Assembly (NCBI GenBank): GCA_021292105.1
Contig: CM037864.1
Location: 6,815,143 to 6,879,142 of the forward strand
Source of the DNA: Anadara kagoshimensis
Taxonomy: Eukaryota; Mollusca; Bivalvia; Arcoida; Arcidae
DNA: 64,000 bases
Direction of reading: 5' to 3'
Both the position numbers and the translations under genes were made by a program. A model generated the notes under the pieces. That model made no database searches. It saw only the letters and a list, made by a program, of their open reading frames with translations, and was not told where the DNA came from. This document shows positions 32,706-50,244 of the stretch, one piece after another (the first letter of the stretch is position 1; each line of letters starts with the position of its first letter).

Positions 32706-34208
32706 TTAGGTGGCTGACATCTGTTTCACAAAGCAGTAGCAGGCAGTGGTAAACCGATGAAGATGGGGTTGCTCTAAATTTAGTCCTTCGCTATTTCCCA
32801 ACAGTACCAACGTTAAATCAGTTTCACTACAGCTTAGTAGAAAAGCTGATATGTAAATTGGAAAGTCGTCTGTTAATTTTTCGAGAAACAGATTTCGAAT
32901 CGCATTCAGAGATAAACATGAGCTTAAGATGTGTTCCAGTAGGTCACTATATATCGAGTCACATAAGTAGCAGACATTGACACTATGTTGTGGGGGTACA
33001 GTCCAAAGTTTTGAGACGAATCTTGCTACCTGTAGTTCCTTGTTGTTAGTCGGATATTTCCAAACAAGCGACGGTTTTATAGAGGAGTGAAGTTGGTTAA
33101 ATCTACTGAAACTATCATCGTTTGTAACTCTCTGAAGCCAAAGTGTAGATTCTCGACCGTATACAGCTGTGTTAACAATTTGTTTCCATTGTATTTTGGT
33201 GGGTATAATCTGTTCTTTTACGAAGAGTTTCAGGTGGTCATATAACAAGTACTTCTGTATTAGTCTAATTATATCCGGCATAAAGCCAGTCATGTTACTA
33301 TTGTCGGAAGCGGTAATGTTCTGATATAATCTGTATAGAAAAACCTGTTTTGTATGTGAGTGATAGTTAAGATTACATAATCTATTGTAAAACAGAAGCT
33401 TCCTTCGACCAATTTCGCTGTTTATTCGATGAATTCCTACCATGCTCTGGTAAATGTCCGATCTAGTATTCCAGTTGAAATCTTGGGATTTTTTGACAAT
33501 GAAGTGTTGAAAAACATCTAACATTTTAATGTCTGACTGTTTCAAGTTATGCCAAAGTTCACAACCGTATAGTACAGATGGTAGGACAATTTTTTTGTAA
33601 AGGCTGATAACGGTAAGCGGATTTAGAGAGTCCCTAGATGGAAGAGCAAAGAAAGATTTTCTGCCTTTTTCACATGCCGTTTCTGTCCGTAAAGATGATG
33701 AGAGATCTGATGATTGTATAATACCTAGATGGTTATATGTAGTTTTAACTGGAAGTTGCTTGTTACCGATTTTCCACACAAGGTTCTGTTTGAGGGTTCT
33801 TTTAGGTCCGTATACTAGTACAGCTGATTTTGACGGGTTAAATTTAAATCTCCATTTCTTTGAGTAACTATATGAAACATCTAGCATCTGTTGAAGGCCG
33901 TATGGTGACGTACTGATACATGTTATGTCATCTGCCAGTGTTGGATTTCCAGATTTTACGTCATGAACACACGCGGATGATGGACATTTTTTTAAGTTGG
34001 AGATAAGACCGTCTATAAACACTAGGTACAAGAATGCTGACAAAACACTACCTTGTCGGACGCCTTGAGTCTGTTGAAACCATTCTGATTGAACTGAATT
34101 TGCAACGACAGCACTCTCTGTATTCACATGAAAGTCATTAATTAGCGACCATAAGGTGCCTTTAATGCCTAATTTGTGGAGTTTTATACAGAGACCAGTT
34201 CTCCACAC
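32706..34208 (-). CDS. LINE reverse transcriptase, 5'-truncated fragment
   Basis: Non-LTR retrotransposon ORF2 remnant. From the first Met the frame has 500 residues, but recognisable reverse transcriptase begins just upstream: DSSKAFDTVWRTGL (palm motif A, codons at 34232-34190). Then come QGVRQGSVLSAFLYLVF (motif B), LADDI (motif C; the first residue is Leu where Phe or Tyr is usual), NPSKSAVLVYG and YNHLGI. The C-terminal part ends in a zinc-knuckle-like CYLC-X9-H-X4-C, common in Jockey/I-type LINEs. A stop at 34239-34241 and the absence of fingers or endonuclease domain upstream show 5' truncation, the usual result of aborted reverse transcription. The Met start is arbitrary. The 1.5 kb frame without stops suggests fairly recent insertion. 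Confidence 0.9.
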   Translation of the reverse strand: MWRTGLCIKLHKLGIKGTLWSLINDFHVNTESAVVANSVQSEWFQQTQGVRQGSVLSAFLYLVFIDGLISNLKKCPSSACVHDVKSGNPTLADDITCISTSPYGLQQMLDVSYSYSKKWRFKFNPSKSAVLVYGPKRTLKQNLVWKIGNKQLPVKTTYNHLGIIQSSDLSSSLRTETACEKGRKSFFALPSRDSLNPLTVISLYKKIVLPSVLYGCELWHNLKQSDIKMLDVFQHFIVKKSQDFNWNTRSDIYQSMVGIHRINSEIGRRKLLFYNRLCNLNYHSHTKQVFLYRLYQNITASDNSNMTGFMPDIIRLIQKYLLYDHLKLFVKEQIIPTKIQWKQIVNTAVYGRESTLWLQRVTNDDSFSRFNQLHSSIKPSLVWKYPTNNKELQVARFVSKLWTVPPQHSVNVCYLCDSIYSDLLEHILSSCLSLNAIRNLFLEKLTDDFPIYISAFLLSCSETDLTLVLLGNSEGLNLEQPHLHRFTTACYCFVKQMSAT

Positions 34209-34425
34209 TGTGTCAAACGCTTTTGAACTGTCTAAGTTTCAAATCGATTTAATCCCATCAAGCCGAAGATGTTACATTATAAACAATAATCGAGTAATTA
34301 ATGGGATGTTTGAACTTGTGTCTGGTGTTAATGTAAAAATCTATTATTCTACCATAACGGCAAACCTGTGTTTTTCTTCATATGGATCAAGAAGAAAGCA
34401 AACAGTCGTATAACAAACGATATAT

Positions 34426-34486
34426 TGTCATATACCATTTTTTTTAAATTTAATCATAAAATACATTCAAAAAATGGTATATGACA
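34426..34486. repeat. Mini-foldback, near-perfect
   Basis: 'tgtcatataccatttttt' and 'aaaaaatggtatatgaca' are exact reverse complements around an A+T loop (61 bp in all). Confidence 0.9.
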
Positions 34487-34492
34487 AAAAAT

Positions 34493-34550
34493 TGTCATGT
34501 GCTACTTTTAAATGCATTATTTTATAAAAATTCAAAAGTAGCACATGACA
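34493..34550. repeat. Mini-foldback, second type
   Basis: 'tgtcatgtgctacttttaa' faces 'ttcaaaagtagcacatgaca' around an A+T loop (58 bp), seven bases after the previous foldback. The outer 'tgtcat' is common to both types. Confidence 0.9.
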
Positions 34551-35094
34551 TATGGTAAATGTTGATTATTTCTGATGTAATATTGGGACATGGGTGGACT
34601 TCTGAGTTCTAAGTTGAAACGCAATCTTAAATACAAAATGAGAATGAAGTGATCGTCTACTTGCCTAAAAATCGCAAATTAATTTTGGTGCGAAATACGG
34701 AATGTATCATAGTAGGACTCGCCGCCGTTTTTTATCATTACTGAAAAGCTGAATATTCAATTTTAACCATTTCTTATTTGCTTGAATATTTAGCGAAAAT
34801 AAAATGCACGCGAAAAATTCACGTGTTACCGCATGTCTTACTGGTATGTCTAAAGTTGGTCATTCTGTTGCCAATGCCCAATGTTCTGTGGTAGGTATAA
34901 GCATCACTAGGAGCCTATTATACAGTTTTTATGGACTTTGGGCAACAATGATACTTGTACTTGGTAACGGGATCGGGACTTTGATGTAACAAATGTCTGC
35001 TTTAACCCAAGAATAAAGTCTGAGAACTTGAATTGCTTTCCCAAAAAAACCTGTGGCATCCAATGAATGACCGGGACTTTGATGAAACAAATGT
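34551..35094. other. No gene seen
   Basis: A short duplication, 'gggactttgatgtaacaaatg' (34974) versus 'gggactttgatgaaacaaatg' (35072), is the only structure noticed. Confidence 0.4.
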
Positions 35095-35190
35095 TGTGAC
35101 ATGGATAGTGGCAGTGGGGTGTGGTGACATGGATAGTAGCCGTGGGGTGTGGTGACATGGATAGTGGTAGTGGAGTGGCATGGGTAGTAA
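35095..35190. repeat. 28-bp tandem repeat, about 3.5 units
   Basis: Unit 'gtgacatggatagtggcagt' plus 'ggggtgtg'. Confidence 0.9.
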
Positions 35191-35224
35191 CAGTGACAAA
35201 TCTAGACGTTGATTGCTAATATTA

Positions 35225-35279
35225 GATACCATTTTTGAATGTATTTAACAATATAATTAAAACAAAAAGGTATATGACA
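35225..35279. repeat. Mini-foldback (tgtcatatacca family)
   Basis: 'gataccatttttgaatg' and 'aacaaaaaggtatatgaca' form diverged arms around an A+T loop. Confidence 0.65.
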
Positions 35280-35580
35280 CTCCTCTAACTCTAAAATGAA
35301 TGTTCCCAAAATTTGACAAGATAAAAATACAGTTTAAAACTGCTATAAAATGCCCTTCAAAATATCATTCGATAACGTTGCCACCTCGCTTATCGCCACA
35401 CTATTTTGAAGTCCCAAAATCTTGACTTCTTGGTTCTTCTTTATATGTCTCCTATCAAATGAAGCGTTTAAACAGACTTTAAAAAGTTTAGTTCAAATGG
35501 GAACCTTCCCTATAGTAGGACTAAAATATTTTCTTCTCTCATATCATTTTGAGTGTTTTTTCTTGTAAACTTTGGTGGGG
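35280..35580. other. No gene seen
   Basis: Contains 'aacgttgccacctcgcttat', a relic of the 'ctttataatg' repeat noted at 9116-9660. No exon. Confidence 0.35.
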
Positions 35581-35621
35581 GTTGGAGTGTGTGCGTGTGT
35601 GTGTGGGTAACACTAGCTTTA

Positions 35622-35665
<44 letters not shown>
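35581..35665. repeat. (GT)n microsatellite
   Basis: Imperfect GT run at 35585-35608 and a pure run of about 21 units at 35622-35664. Confidence 0.95.
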
Positions 35666-36108
35666 TCTAACACAACAGTATTGTGTCAAGTTGTTTACCC
35701 ACTTGCAGCTATCTCCAAGCAGCTTGGAGACATAGAACTTTAATTCTACAACATTGATATTGTTCTCTGCCATGTTGTTATATTTATTTAAATGTTATCT
35801 AATGCTATAACATTAATTATGTTTATGAAATTCATTCATTCATTCATTGTATTCTTGATTTCCTGACGAACGGAAATCCTTCCGAGTTGTATGAATTGAT
35901 TTCAAGGATCTATATATGTGTCTGTACCCCCCCCCCCCAATTTATTTAAATTTTAAATCCGCTTTGGAAAGAGTTCCTTTTTGTACTCCCCTCTCCCCAA
36001 CAACCATACATCTATGTCAATTTTAAAAAATACAGATCTGCAAGCATGTTTAAAAAGAATTTTTTAGGAAAGGATGGAAATGAAGTTTTGAAGTACTTTC
36101 CAAGGCCA
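35666..36108. other. No gene seen
   Basis: Includes a small (attc)n tract at 35831-35850 and a poly-C run at 35928-35938. Confidence 0.4.
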
Positions 36109-36111
36109 AAA

Positions 36112-36235
36112 ATCACACACACACACACACACACACGCACGCACTCTCTCTCTCTGACACACACACACTCTCTCTCTCCTCTCTCTCTCTCTCTTTCTCA
36201 CCCCCTCTCTCTCACTTACACACACGCGCCCGAGC
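36112..36235. repeat. Compound (CA)n(CT)n microsatellite
   Basis: (CA)n, (CT)n, (CA)n and (CT)n blocks in succession. Any frame here is an artefact. Confidence 0.95.
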
Positions 36236-36287
36236 GTGATCGTGAAGTGAGGACAAGAGATGACTAACGAGGGCAATATTGAAGATA

Positions 36288-36472
36288 TCATGTGATATCA
36301 TCGGAGGACCTTTTTTTAAATGTGGGGACATGTTGTATGTTCTTAATAAAATTAACCCTCCAGTTGAGGAACTGTGAATTGTCTAATATATCATAAACCG
36401 TAGATTTCGGGAGATGAAATTTGTCCCTTATTAACGGTAGTGTCCCAACATGGTAAATGAAAGGGTTGATTA
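36288..36472 (-). CDS. Candidate terminal coding exon, unidentified
   Basis: On the minus strand 'ccaatatctacag' could be an acceptor (AG at 36474-36473). It is followed by a frame containing INPFIYHVGTLPLIRDKFHL, then PKSTVYDILDNSQFLNWRV, and ending in ...KKRSSDDIT and TGA (36290-36288). Composition is protein-like, with several aromatic residues and mixed charge. The frame is also open upstream of the proposed acceptor as far as about 36560, which weakens the splice call. No family recognised and no upstream exon found. Could be a pseudogene or a chance frame. Confidence 0.25.
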
Positions 36473-36639
36473 CTGTAGATATTGGTCCCGTATCTATGTG
36501 AGTGGGGGAGGGGTGGCGTTGGATCCATGCGGATACACAAGTTTGCAATATAACGGACAACTTTAAATAGACGGACTACCACAAGGTGATTCAATATTTC
36601 TAACAAGGAAATACATATGTATATTAAAATCACTAAAAA

Positions 36640-37085
36640 TAATGAAAATGAAAAATAATTTAAAAATACTAGCTACTCACGGATAAAACTGAATTTTAAA
36701 ATTTCCTCTAACTAATAACCATGATCACAATCATTTAAAAATAATCCATAATCTGACTTTATCTGAGCGAGTTATCATACATACACATTACAATGTTATC
36801 AATCTGACCGGCTGACGTATATGTCCGTTTTAACATGAAAATCTACGGTGTCCCATAACAGTCAGACTTTTACCAAGAAAAGTTGTGATTATACCGTTAT
36901 CCGTTACACAACATTACGGTTTAAAACGCTCCACTAGCGCGTGTCATTTATTTTAATTCACTGGTTAATACAGGTAATTTAATTTAGTTCTTTACCTGTT
37001 TGAGTATTTGTTTGTTTATTCATGTATTTGTTTGGTAAATGTTGATTTGGTATTTTCAAGTTCAGTCATTCGTAAGAAGGTTTTT
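36640..37085. other. No gene seen
   Basis: A+T-rich; no recognised feature. Confidence 0.35.
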
Positions 37086-37087
37086 AT

Positions 37088-37202
37088 GAGATTGGTGTCC
37101 CTGCATAGTCTACCTTAAGCTTGAACCCCCGCTTAATGAAGGCCAGTGGATTTCTTCAGGCACTCCGATTTCCTCCACAAATGGGGCGTAAAACATCGAC
37201 TT
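37088..37202 (+). mobile_element. SINE-B fragment
   Basis: 'tcttcaggcactccgatttc' plus 'ctccacaaatggggcgtaaa' plus 'acatcgac' matches the 3' half of the copy at 20031-20275 ('actccggtttcctccaccat', 'tggcgtaaaacacc'). Confidence 0.5.
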
Positions 37203-37495
37203 AATAGTCCAATTTTTTTTGTATAGAAGGCATGTTTAGCTATATCGTGTACCAGATTTTTTTTTTAAAACTTTTTAATGCATTTAATTGAAGAAATAAT
37301 CAACATTTACCAAAGGTATATCATTGAATAATACACGGACCGGAGTTTACATGCGGAAGACTGAATATTCGCCACATATTAACGACAGCCCGTTTATTAT
37401 TCGACGACATACTGTGGATAAATGTTGATCATTTCAATTCTAACATGACATAAATAAAAAGGCATTGTGAACTTGGTCTCTTCATTTTACAGACC
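37203..37495. other. No gene seen
   Basis: 'gaagaaataatcaacatttacc' (37289) and 'aaatgttgatcatttcaattc' (37420) are loosely inverted, possibly the ends of a decayed short element. Confidence 0.3.
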
Positions 37496-37496
37496 A

Positions 37497-37838
37497 CTGC
37501 GGTAGCTCAGTTGGCAAAGTGCCCCGCGGTTCCGTAAGTGGAAGGTCGCCCCGACCGGGTCTGGCCAAAGACTTGAAAGTAGGTAGTGACTGTTCTTTCG
37601 CCAAGCACTCGGCATTACGAAATAAAAATCGCGGTTCTTTCGGATGGGAACTTAAAATAAACGAGGTCCCGTGTCACGGTGTGCTTGGAACGATAAAGAA
37701 CTCGGCTGTATAATGCCATCAGCGCAACGCACAGGCAAAATTTCTGTACCTTCGCCTATAGATGACGACGTCTCGATATAAGTGAAGTGTTTTTGACTGG
37801 GGTGTTAAACAGCATTACTCAACTCAGCTCAACTCTTA
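37497..37838 (+). mobile_element. SINE-A, full-length copy
   Basis: The most complete SINE-A. tRNA-like head: box A 'ggtagctcagttggcaaagt' and box-B position 'ggtcgccccgacc', where the usual ggttcgaacc is mutated. Body: 'tgaaagtaggtagtgactgt', 'tcggatgggaacttaaaata', 'aacgaggtcccgtgtcacgg', 'cagcgcaacgcacaggcaaa'. Tail module: 'gacgtctcgatataagtgaa', ending in 'actcaactcagctcaactc', which acts as a simple CAACT-type tail. No clear target duplication seen. Confidence 0.85.
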
Positions 37839-38810
37839 ATGTTACATATGAAGGCAAGCGGAGCTCATGTTAGAATGGTATATGACAGTTAAAATATGAA
37901 GCAAATAGACCTTGTTTTATTTTGACGAGGAAAATTCAATTTCACTTCCGGTCCCTTGCAGTGTAAAAGGGAAAAACGCATACACGTGCGCGTGTTAATT
38001 TTGAGAGAGCAGTTAATATAATTTATATAGATTTTTGTGTAAATTATTTTTTGTATTAAAATTTTATACCTGGTTAATTTAACCAATCGGAGCGCACGCA
38101 TATAAAAATTTGACTAACATTTCCGGAAGCAATATGAATGCATTTATGCAGACATTGCATGGTGTACAGTGCCCAAACAGTTAATGTGGTCAAACGTTCG
38201 TGGCATTTGATGGTTTGTTTTCTGTAACCTTTGATCATATCACCCGGGCGATCTCAAAATCATGTCCCCTGGTTAATACAAATTAAAAACACTAATTGTG
38301 GAAGAAATAGGGGGTTTTGAGGTATGTATTTGGTATAGATGAAAGTACATATGATATTTTATATACCGAATGCAAAATCTGCATTGTGAAGTGAAGTGCT
38401 TAAAGTCATACACAATACCACGTTTTGTATTGAAAATTGCTTCGTAGTCCGCACCAGCAAAACATTGCAGGGGTAAAGTAGTGTTTATGGCCTTATTTTA
38501 GACCAAATTGTGGATGCATTGCCTCACAGACATATCGCAATGTTCCGTACGGCATAAATTATGACCAAAATATGTTATTTTGATACATACAAAATGAAAG
38601 CATTTTGAACCCACCTGTTGAATTCCCCGCTTCAAAACATGTTCCCCGATACACCGACATATGTCCCCCAATGCGAAGTAGTGCACGATGATATAAAGCT
38701 TTCATGATGTGGGCTGCTGTTAGCAAGTTTGGCAAACATTAGGCATTCTAGTGTCCCATATATAAGCCTAATATGGCCTGTATATGTACTTGGCATAGCC
38801 TTTGTAAAGA
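37839..38810. other. No gene supported
   Basis: A 62-codon open frame on the minus strand at 38686-38498 is cysteine-rich (ICRCIGEHVLKRGI) but has no splice or family evidence. A decayed 'ggtatatgaca' foldback arm lies at 37876. Confidence 0.35.
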
Positions 38811-38814
38811 GGAT

Positions 38815-39030
38815 AATTCGAGGCCAGTTTAATGAAGACTGGACTCGATAGTGTTAACAAGGTTGGTTTGACCTAGTGACCTACTCAATGATCAAACATG
38901 ACCCATATACAAATTACTCTGAGTCGGTTTAATGAAGACTGGCCAAAAGTTGTGGTTGCAAGAGTGTAAACAAAGTTTTTTTCTGTTTTGACACAGTAAC
39001 CTACTTTTTGACCTAACATGGCCCATATAC
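38815..39030. repeat. Two diverged copies of a 'gtgacctact' repeat
   Basis: 'ccagtttaatgaagactgga...gtgttaacaaggttggtttgacctagtgacctactc...aaacatgacccatatac' is followed by a second copy, 'cggtttaatgaagactggcc...gtgtaaacaaagtttttttctgttttgacacagtaacctac...taacatggcccatatac'. Offset about 125 bp. Confidence 0.75.
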
Positions 39031-39721
39031 CATATATACCTAGCCGTTGTTAAGGAGGTGACTTTGGGAACGTTTTAAATGTAGAATTCAATATGTCTGA
39101 TAAAACTTGGTCCAAGTTACAAGAAATAATAGCACAAACAAACATTTTATATAATCATATTTATTAACCTTCAGTAACCATCAAAGCATAATCACATCTT
39201 GTTTTATTTACAAACATCATCAAAGCATTTTACAATCTATTTTTCTTTAAATGATTAACCATACACCACTGTTTAATGCTTAATGCTGAACAGAACCCGG
39301 TACAAAAAATGTAAGAATTAGGAAGAACAACAGATCGAGGTTGCGTCATCATTTTAACCAAGGAGCTTAGTTTGATACTAAGATGTAAACCATACACCTC
39401 TTGATAAGGGGAAAGATTAATAATTTATGCCGAACTGAACTCTTTGCAAAAAATGTGGAATGTTTTTGGAAAAGGTTTATGTCGAAATTTCCCAGAATAG
39501 TGTCATTTTTACCATAAAACAATGACCTGAAATGATTCCATCTCCAATGGAAATAATTGATTGGTAGAAACTTTACATGTTATCATGTGCTACACTGGTA
39601 AACCCCATTGCTTCATAGATTTACAGAGTACATTTGAAACTTGAAAGCTTTAAGAGCATAAATTTATCATATATACACAATAATGAGTAAAATCACAATG
39701 TTTATCATTACATGTACTTCA

Positions 39722-39767
<46 letters not shown>

Positions 39768-41250
39768 CGATGATGATGTATAAATCCTATGAAGTATGGT
39801 ATTTTTAGCCTAAATGACAATTGACAAACATCTACTGAACCACAAAAACAGTCACCCTTTTTGTGTGACAACCATAATTCTAGCATTTAACTTCTTGACC
39901 TCCAATGGGGTTTGCTGCTGTACCTTGTAATACCCTCAGGTTTGTGCCAAAAAACTTATTTCCAATGGGTATAGAATTGCATTATATGACATTTTCCCGT
40001 GAAATGAGGTTATTCTGAGAGTTTCTATGTTAACCTTTTCCAAAATGTCCCGTATAAATTTTAAAGGGTATTGATCATTTGGTACAATGAATCCCATTGG
40101 AGGTAAATTTTGGAACAAATTTTGAGTATATTATGCAAATTTGAAGTTCAAATCCCCCACCCCCTAGGAACAATATCTAACTCTAAATATCTTAAATTTT
40201 GTATATTTACGCAACATTTTACAATACTATGACAGATATATGTACACTGATAATAACATCAGCATAATGATTACTGAAAAACTAAAGTCATGAAAGCATG
40301 GAAGATCTGCTTTATTCATTATTCATATGTACAATATCCATGACAACAGGGATAGGGGGTACCTAGTCATTCAAAGCTACCGTTAGATTGATTTCATAAA
40401 TTATACAGTCAAAATTTGTTTCTTACATAATATAAAAGTTTATATTTTATCTTTTAATTTTTTTTTTAAATTGATATATTTATTCATTTACTGTATAAGA
40501 AGAAATATTTGCAGTAGGAAGCATAAGCAGTAAGAAATATTCACAGTTCCGACTGTAGAAAAAGGGAAATTTTCACTGAGAAAATATATTCATGGTGCAA
40601 AAGTCACCATTAAAATGGTGAATATTTTTCTACACAAACGTTTCTTCTTATACAGTTTTTATTTTTTTATTTATTTATTTATTTATTTATTTAATGATTT
40701 ATTTATTCATTTATATTTATTTGGTAAAAAGACAAGTAAGGGAATGGAATTTCTTCAAATTGAAGTGCATTGTTATAAAAAAATAACTTCATTATGATTC
40801 ACTGCTAATCAGTGATTAAACTAATCCAAGCTTTGAACAACTGAATCCAGGTCAATAAATACAAAATCCAGGGATAGTCAAGATTTTAAAGTAAGGGAGA
40901 TAAGTCAGAAAAGTCTCCAATTTCAAATAAAGAAGATGATTACAAAATATCTACATTTTGAGTAAAAAAAATTTGAAGCTTAAAAGAGATACATTAATTT
41001 TTGTTTGTACGATAGAAAACGAAAGGGAGGCAATTCATATTCACTCTGGTACATGTATTATGTAGCCAAATAAGTAGGACTTAACTGTCATTGTGAGTAT
41101 TAATATGATATTACCCTTAACTATGCAACAATTTTACTACACATAACAAAAGACATGTATCTATTTCTTTAACATGCAGTTTTATTTTTATTTTATTTTT
41201 ATTTTTTTATTTTTTTGCATTATGATAAAAACTTAACAAGATGAAGTGCT
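39031..41250. other. A+T-rich, repeat-poor; possible LC3 3' flank
   Basis: Unlike most of the window, this stretch lacks T1/SINE copies. It could include a long LC3 3' untranslated region: the gene is read toward it and ends at 42753. Many TTTATT words (AATAAA on the minus strand) occur, e.g. near 39162. I cannot place the transcript end. It includes the (GAT)n tract at 39722-39778 and a (TTTA)n tract at 40650-40700. Confidence 0.3.
39722..39778. repeat. (GAT)n microsatellite
   Basis: About 18 units, with one GAC interruption. Confidence 0.95.
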
Positions 41251-41254
41251 TCTT

Positions 41255-41405
41255 TGCAGGTCTACATCTTTGGAACACAAGTATAATGGTAGTACTCAAG
41301 AGAAAAGAACATTTTATTGACATTGATTTACTAAAGTTAACAATTGTCAAACCATAACATAAGTACGAAAGTCTTAAACTTTCCTACATAAAAATATATA
41401 TGGCA
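41255..41405. repeat. Dispersed repeat pair member (with 44585-44745)
   Basis: 'tctacatctttggaacacaag' plus 'tataatggtagtactcaaga' plus 'cattttattgacattgattt...cttaaactttcctacataaaaat' matches 'tctacttcttagggtcacaag' plus 'tgtaatagtagtgttttggt' plus '...cttcaactttcctacgtaaaaat'. Confidence 0.7.
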
Positions 41406-41459
41406 CCATTTAATAATTATTTGATAAAAACTCAAGAATTGGATTCTAAATTAAACCAA

Positions 41460-41705
41460 ATAAAATAAAGTACATGTACTGGCTATTTTAAATACTAAAC
41501 AGATTTTAATAGTCTGAGAAACACAAATTTTTGACTGGTTTAATTTTTGGCAGAATTTGTATTTTTCTATATTCTACATTTAACAAATAAAATAAGTATT
41601 GACTATTCTAAATACTAAACACATTTTAATATTTTGAGAAATAAATTTTTTTGATTGGTTTAATTTTTGGAAGAAGTTGTATTTTTCTACATTTTTACAT
41701 CTGAG
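41460..41705. repeat. Direct duplication, about 125 bp
   Basis: 'tttaaatactaaacagattt' plus 'taatagtctgagaaacacaa' plus 'ggtttaatttttggcagaat' recurs as 'tctaaatactaaacacattt' plus 'taatattttgagaaataaat' plus 'ggtttaatttttggaagaag'. Confidence 0.85.
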
Positions 41706-42283
41706 TTTTGAACAATTGCTAAACTAATTTTACGCTTTTACTGTCAAACTTTGTTACATTTATTGAACATTTTCACCACTAGAGATGTAAAGTTTGATCA
41801 AGAAATTGTTTTGGCATTTTAAATATGGGGCAAAAAGTTATTATTCAGGCAATATTGTAATGACACAACAACATTAATATTAATTTCATAATATCAAAAT
41901 ATTATTATAATATTAATTTGACCAGCTGAGAAAAAGCTGAATCTGAAACTCTACAAGTTGTCAAAAATTGAATTACCAGTAGAACAATGTTCAAGTTTAC
42001 AAATACAGGTAGAACAAACAGAATACAGTGCATGTATATGATAAAATGATAACCGGTATTACCTATATATAAATATACATATATACACCAACAAAAACAC
42101 TTATATCTGTCATTACCAAACTTCCAAAAGATGATAAATGTATAAACAAACAACACTGACCTGTCCAAATGACCTCTGATTTAAACATTTATCTAACATT
42201 AGACTTGTTTTTCTAACTACTTTGATGACAAAAGTTTTATCGAACATGTATGATACAGAATCTTGTGCCACCCACCACACTGT

Positions 42284-42380
42284 GGTGTTACAACATTGGG
42301 GGTAAAGTACATGTACTTTAGATGGATTACTCATTGTGACGTGATTGTGGTGTTACAACATTGGGGGTAAAGTACATGTT
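42284..42380. repeat. Short direct duplication, 63-bp offset
   Basis: 'tgtggtgttacaacattggg' plus 'ggtaaagtacatgt' occurs at 42284 and again at 42347 without mismatch, so it is recent. Confidence 0.9.
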
Positions 42381-42537
42381 CATTGTTTTTCTGTGGTGAA
42401 ATATAATTTTTTAACATAATCATGTTAATAAACCTAGTTGGAAATGTGTGATAAAAAATTATATACACAGTCTGTATATAAATTATAATATATATTTATC
42501 ATGGATGAATACTTTATGTATAAGTGACGCACAGGTG

Positions 42538-42543
42538 TTTATT
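42538..42543 (-). terminator. Possible LC3 polyadenylation signal
   Basis: Minus-strand AATAAA about 210 bases after the LC3 stop codon. It is only one of several AATAAA words in this A+T-rich flank, so this is a candidate and not a call of the transcript end. Confidence 0.25.
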
Positions 42544-42752
42544 TCAGCTGCATTATGGGAAAAGTGCATTGTTATGTATTAACTGTGAATCCTTAGCCTG
42601 CCCAATTACTGGATGGTTTAGTGCGTATGAATATTACTAATGAAAGGTCAAATGGACAGGTCAATGTTGTTTGTCTATAACATACCCAGCTGCTAAACAA
42701 AAACAAACATAAAAATATGAGTAAAAAATAAACAGGATATCTAATTTCTCCT

Positions 42753-49710
<6,958 letters not shown>

Positions 49711-49744
49711 GGCAATAATTTAGTCGTACAAACGTAATTTTCGT

Positions 49745-49830
49745 TTCCTCCCGGAAGTGCAGACTTGTTTACAATTACATCACAAACGACAGGGGGCGCT
49801 GTTTTGTATTGGTACAATATTTCAATCGAA
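49745..49830 (-). promoter_or_regulatory. Candidate LC3 promoter elements
   Basis: Just upstream of the LC3 start codon, reading toward it: a CCAAT box on the gene's strand (plus-strand attgg, 49808-49812), a CTCF-like word 'cagggggcgctg' (49790-49801) and an ETS/GABP-type 'cccggaagtg' (49750-49759). No TATA box is apparent. ETS plus CCAAT without TATA is common for housekeeping genes. The transcription start is not determined. Confidence 0.45.
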
Positions 49831-49849
49831 CTCCCTCCCTCGAAAACAA

Positions 49850-50165
49850 CAGAATTTGAATGTGTGGGTACTAAACGGAATGTTTTGTGCCACATTATCA
49901 TCCATGTGCTTAATTTTATTGTCAGAGTTATTTTTCAAATTATCTAAAATTTAAAAAATATCGTCAAAATTCGGTTAACAAGAAGACCTTTTTCTTTTTC
50001 TTTTAAAGGGAAACAATCCCGACGATGAAAGACCAAGGTCTTCAAAAGACTTCTGTGAGTTATCCCTCTTTGAATGTGTATGTGAGAATTGTTCTCGATA
50101 GCAGTATAATGTGTAGTTCTGCTAATTGTTTTTTAAAACACAGTTTTCATTCTTAATAGTTTACA
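49850..50165. other. Upstream flank of LC3; no gene seen
   Basis: A+T-rich with a 'tttttctttttcttttaaag' tract at 49988. No recognised repeat. Confidence 0.45.
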
Positions 50166-50166
50166 G

Positions 50167-50185
50167 TTATATATTATATATATAT

Positions 50186-50241
<56 letters not shown>
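50167..50241. repeat. (AT)n microsatellite
   Basis: AT run of about 75 bp with one 'taata' interruption, immediately left of a palindrome. Confidence 0.95.

Positions 50242-50242
<1 letters not shown>

Positions 50243-50244
<2 letters not shown>

Noticed and set aside
37497..37570. tRNA gene
   Set aside because: Head of a full-length SINE-A; the T-arm core is mutated and the sequence runs directly into the SINE body.
38498..38686. Cysteine-rich minus-strand peptide as a gene or toxin-like gene
   Set aside because: No signal peptide, no splice context, no recognised cysteine framework.
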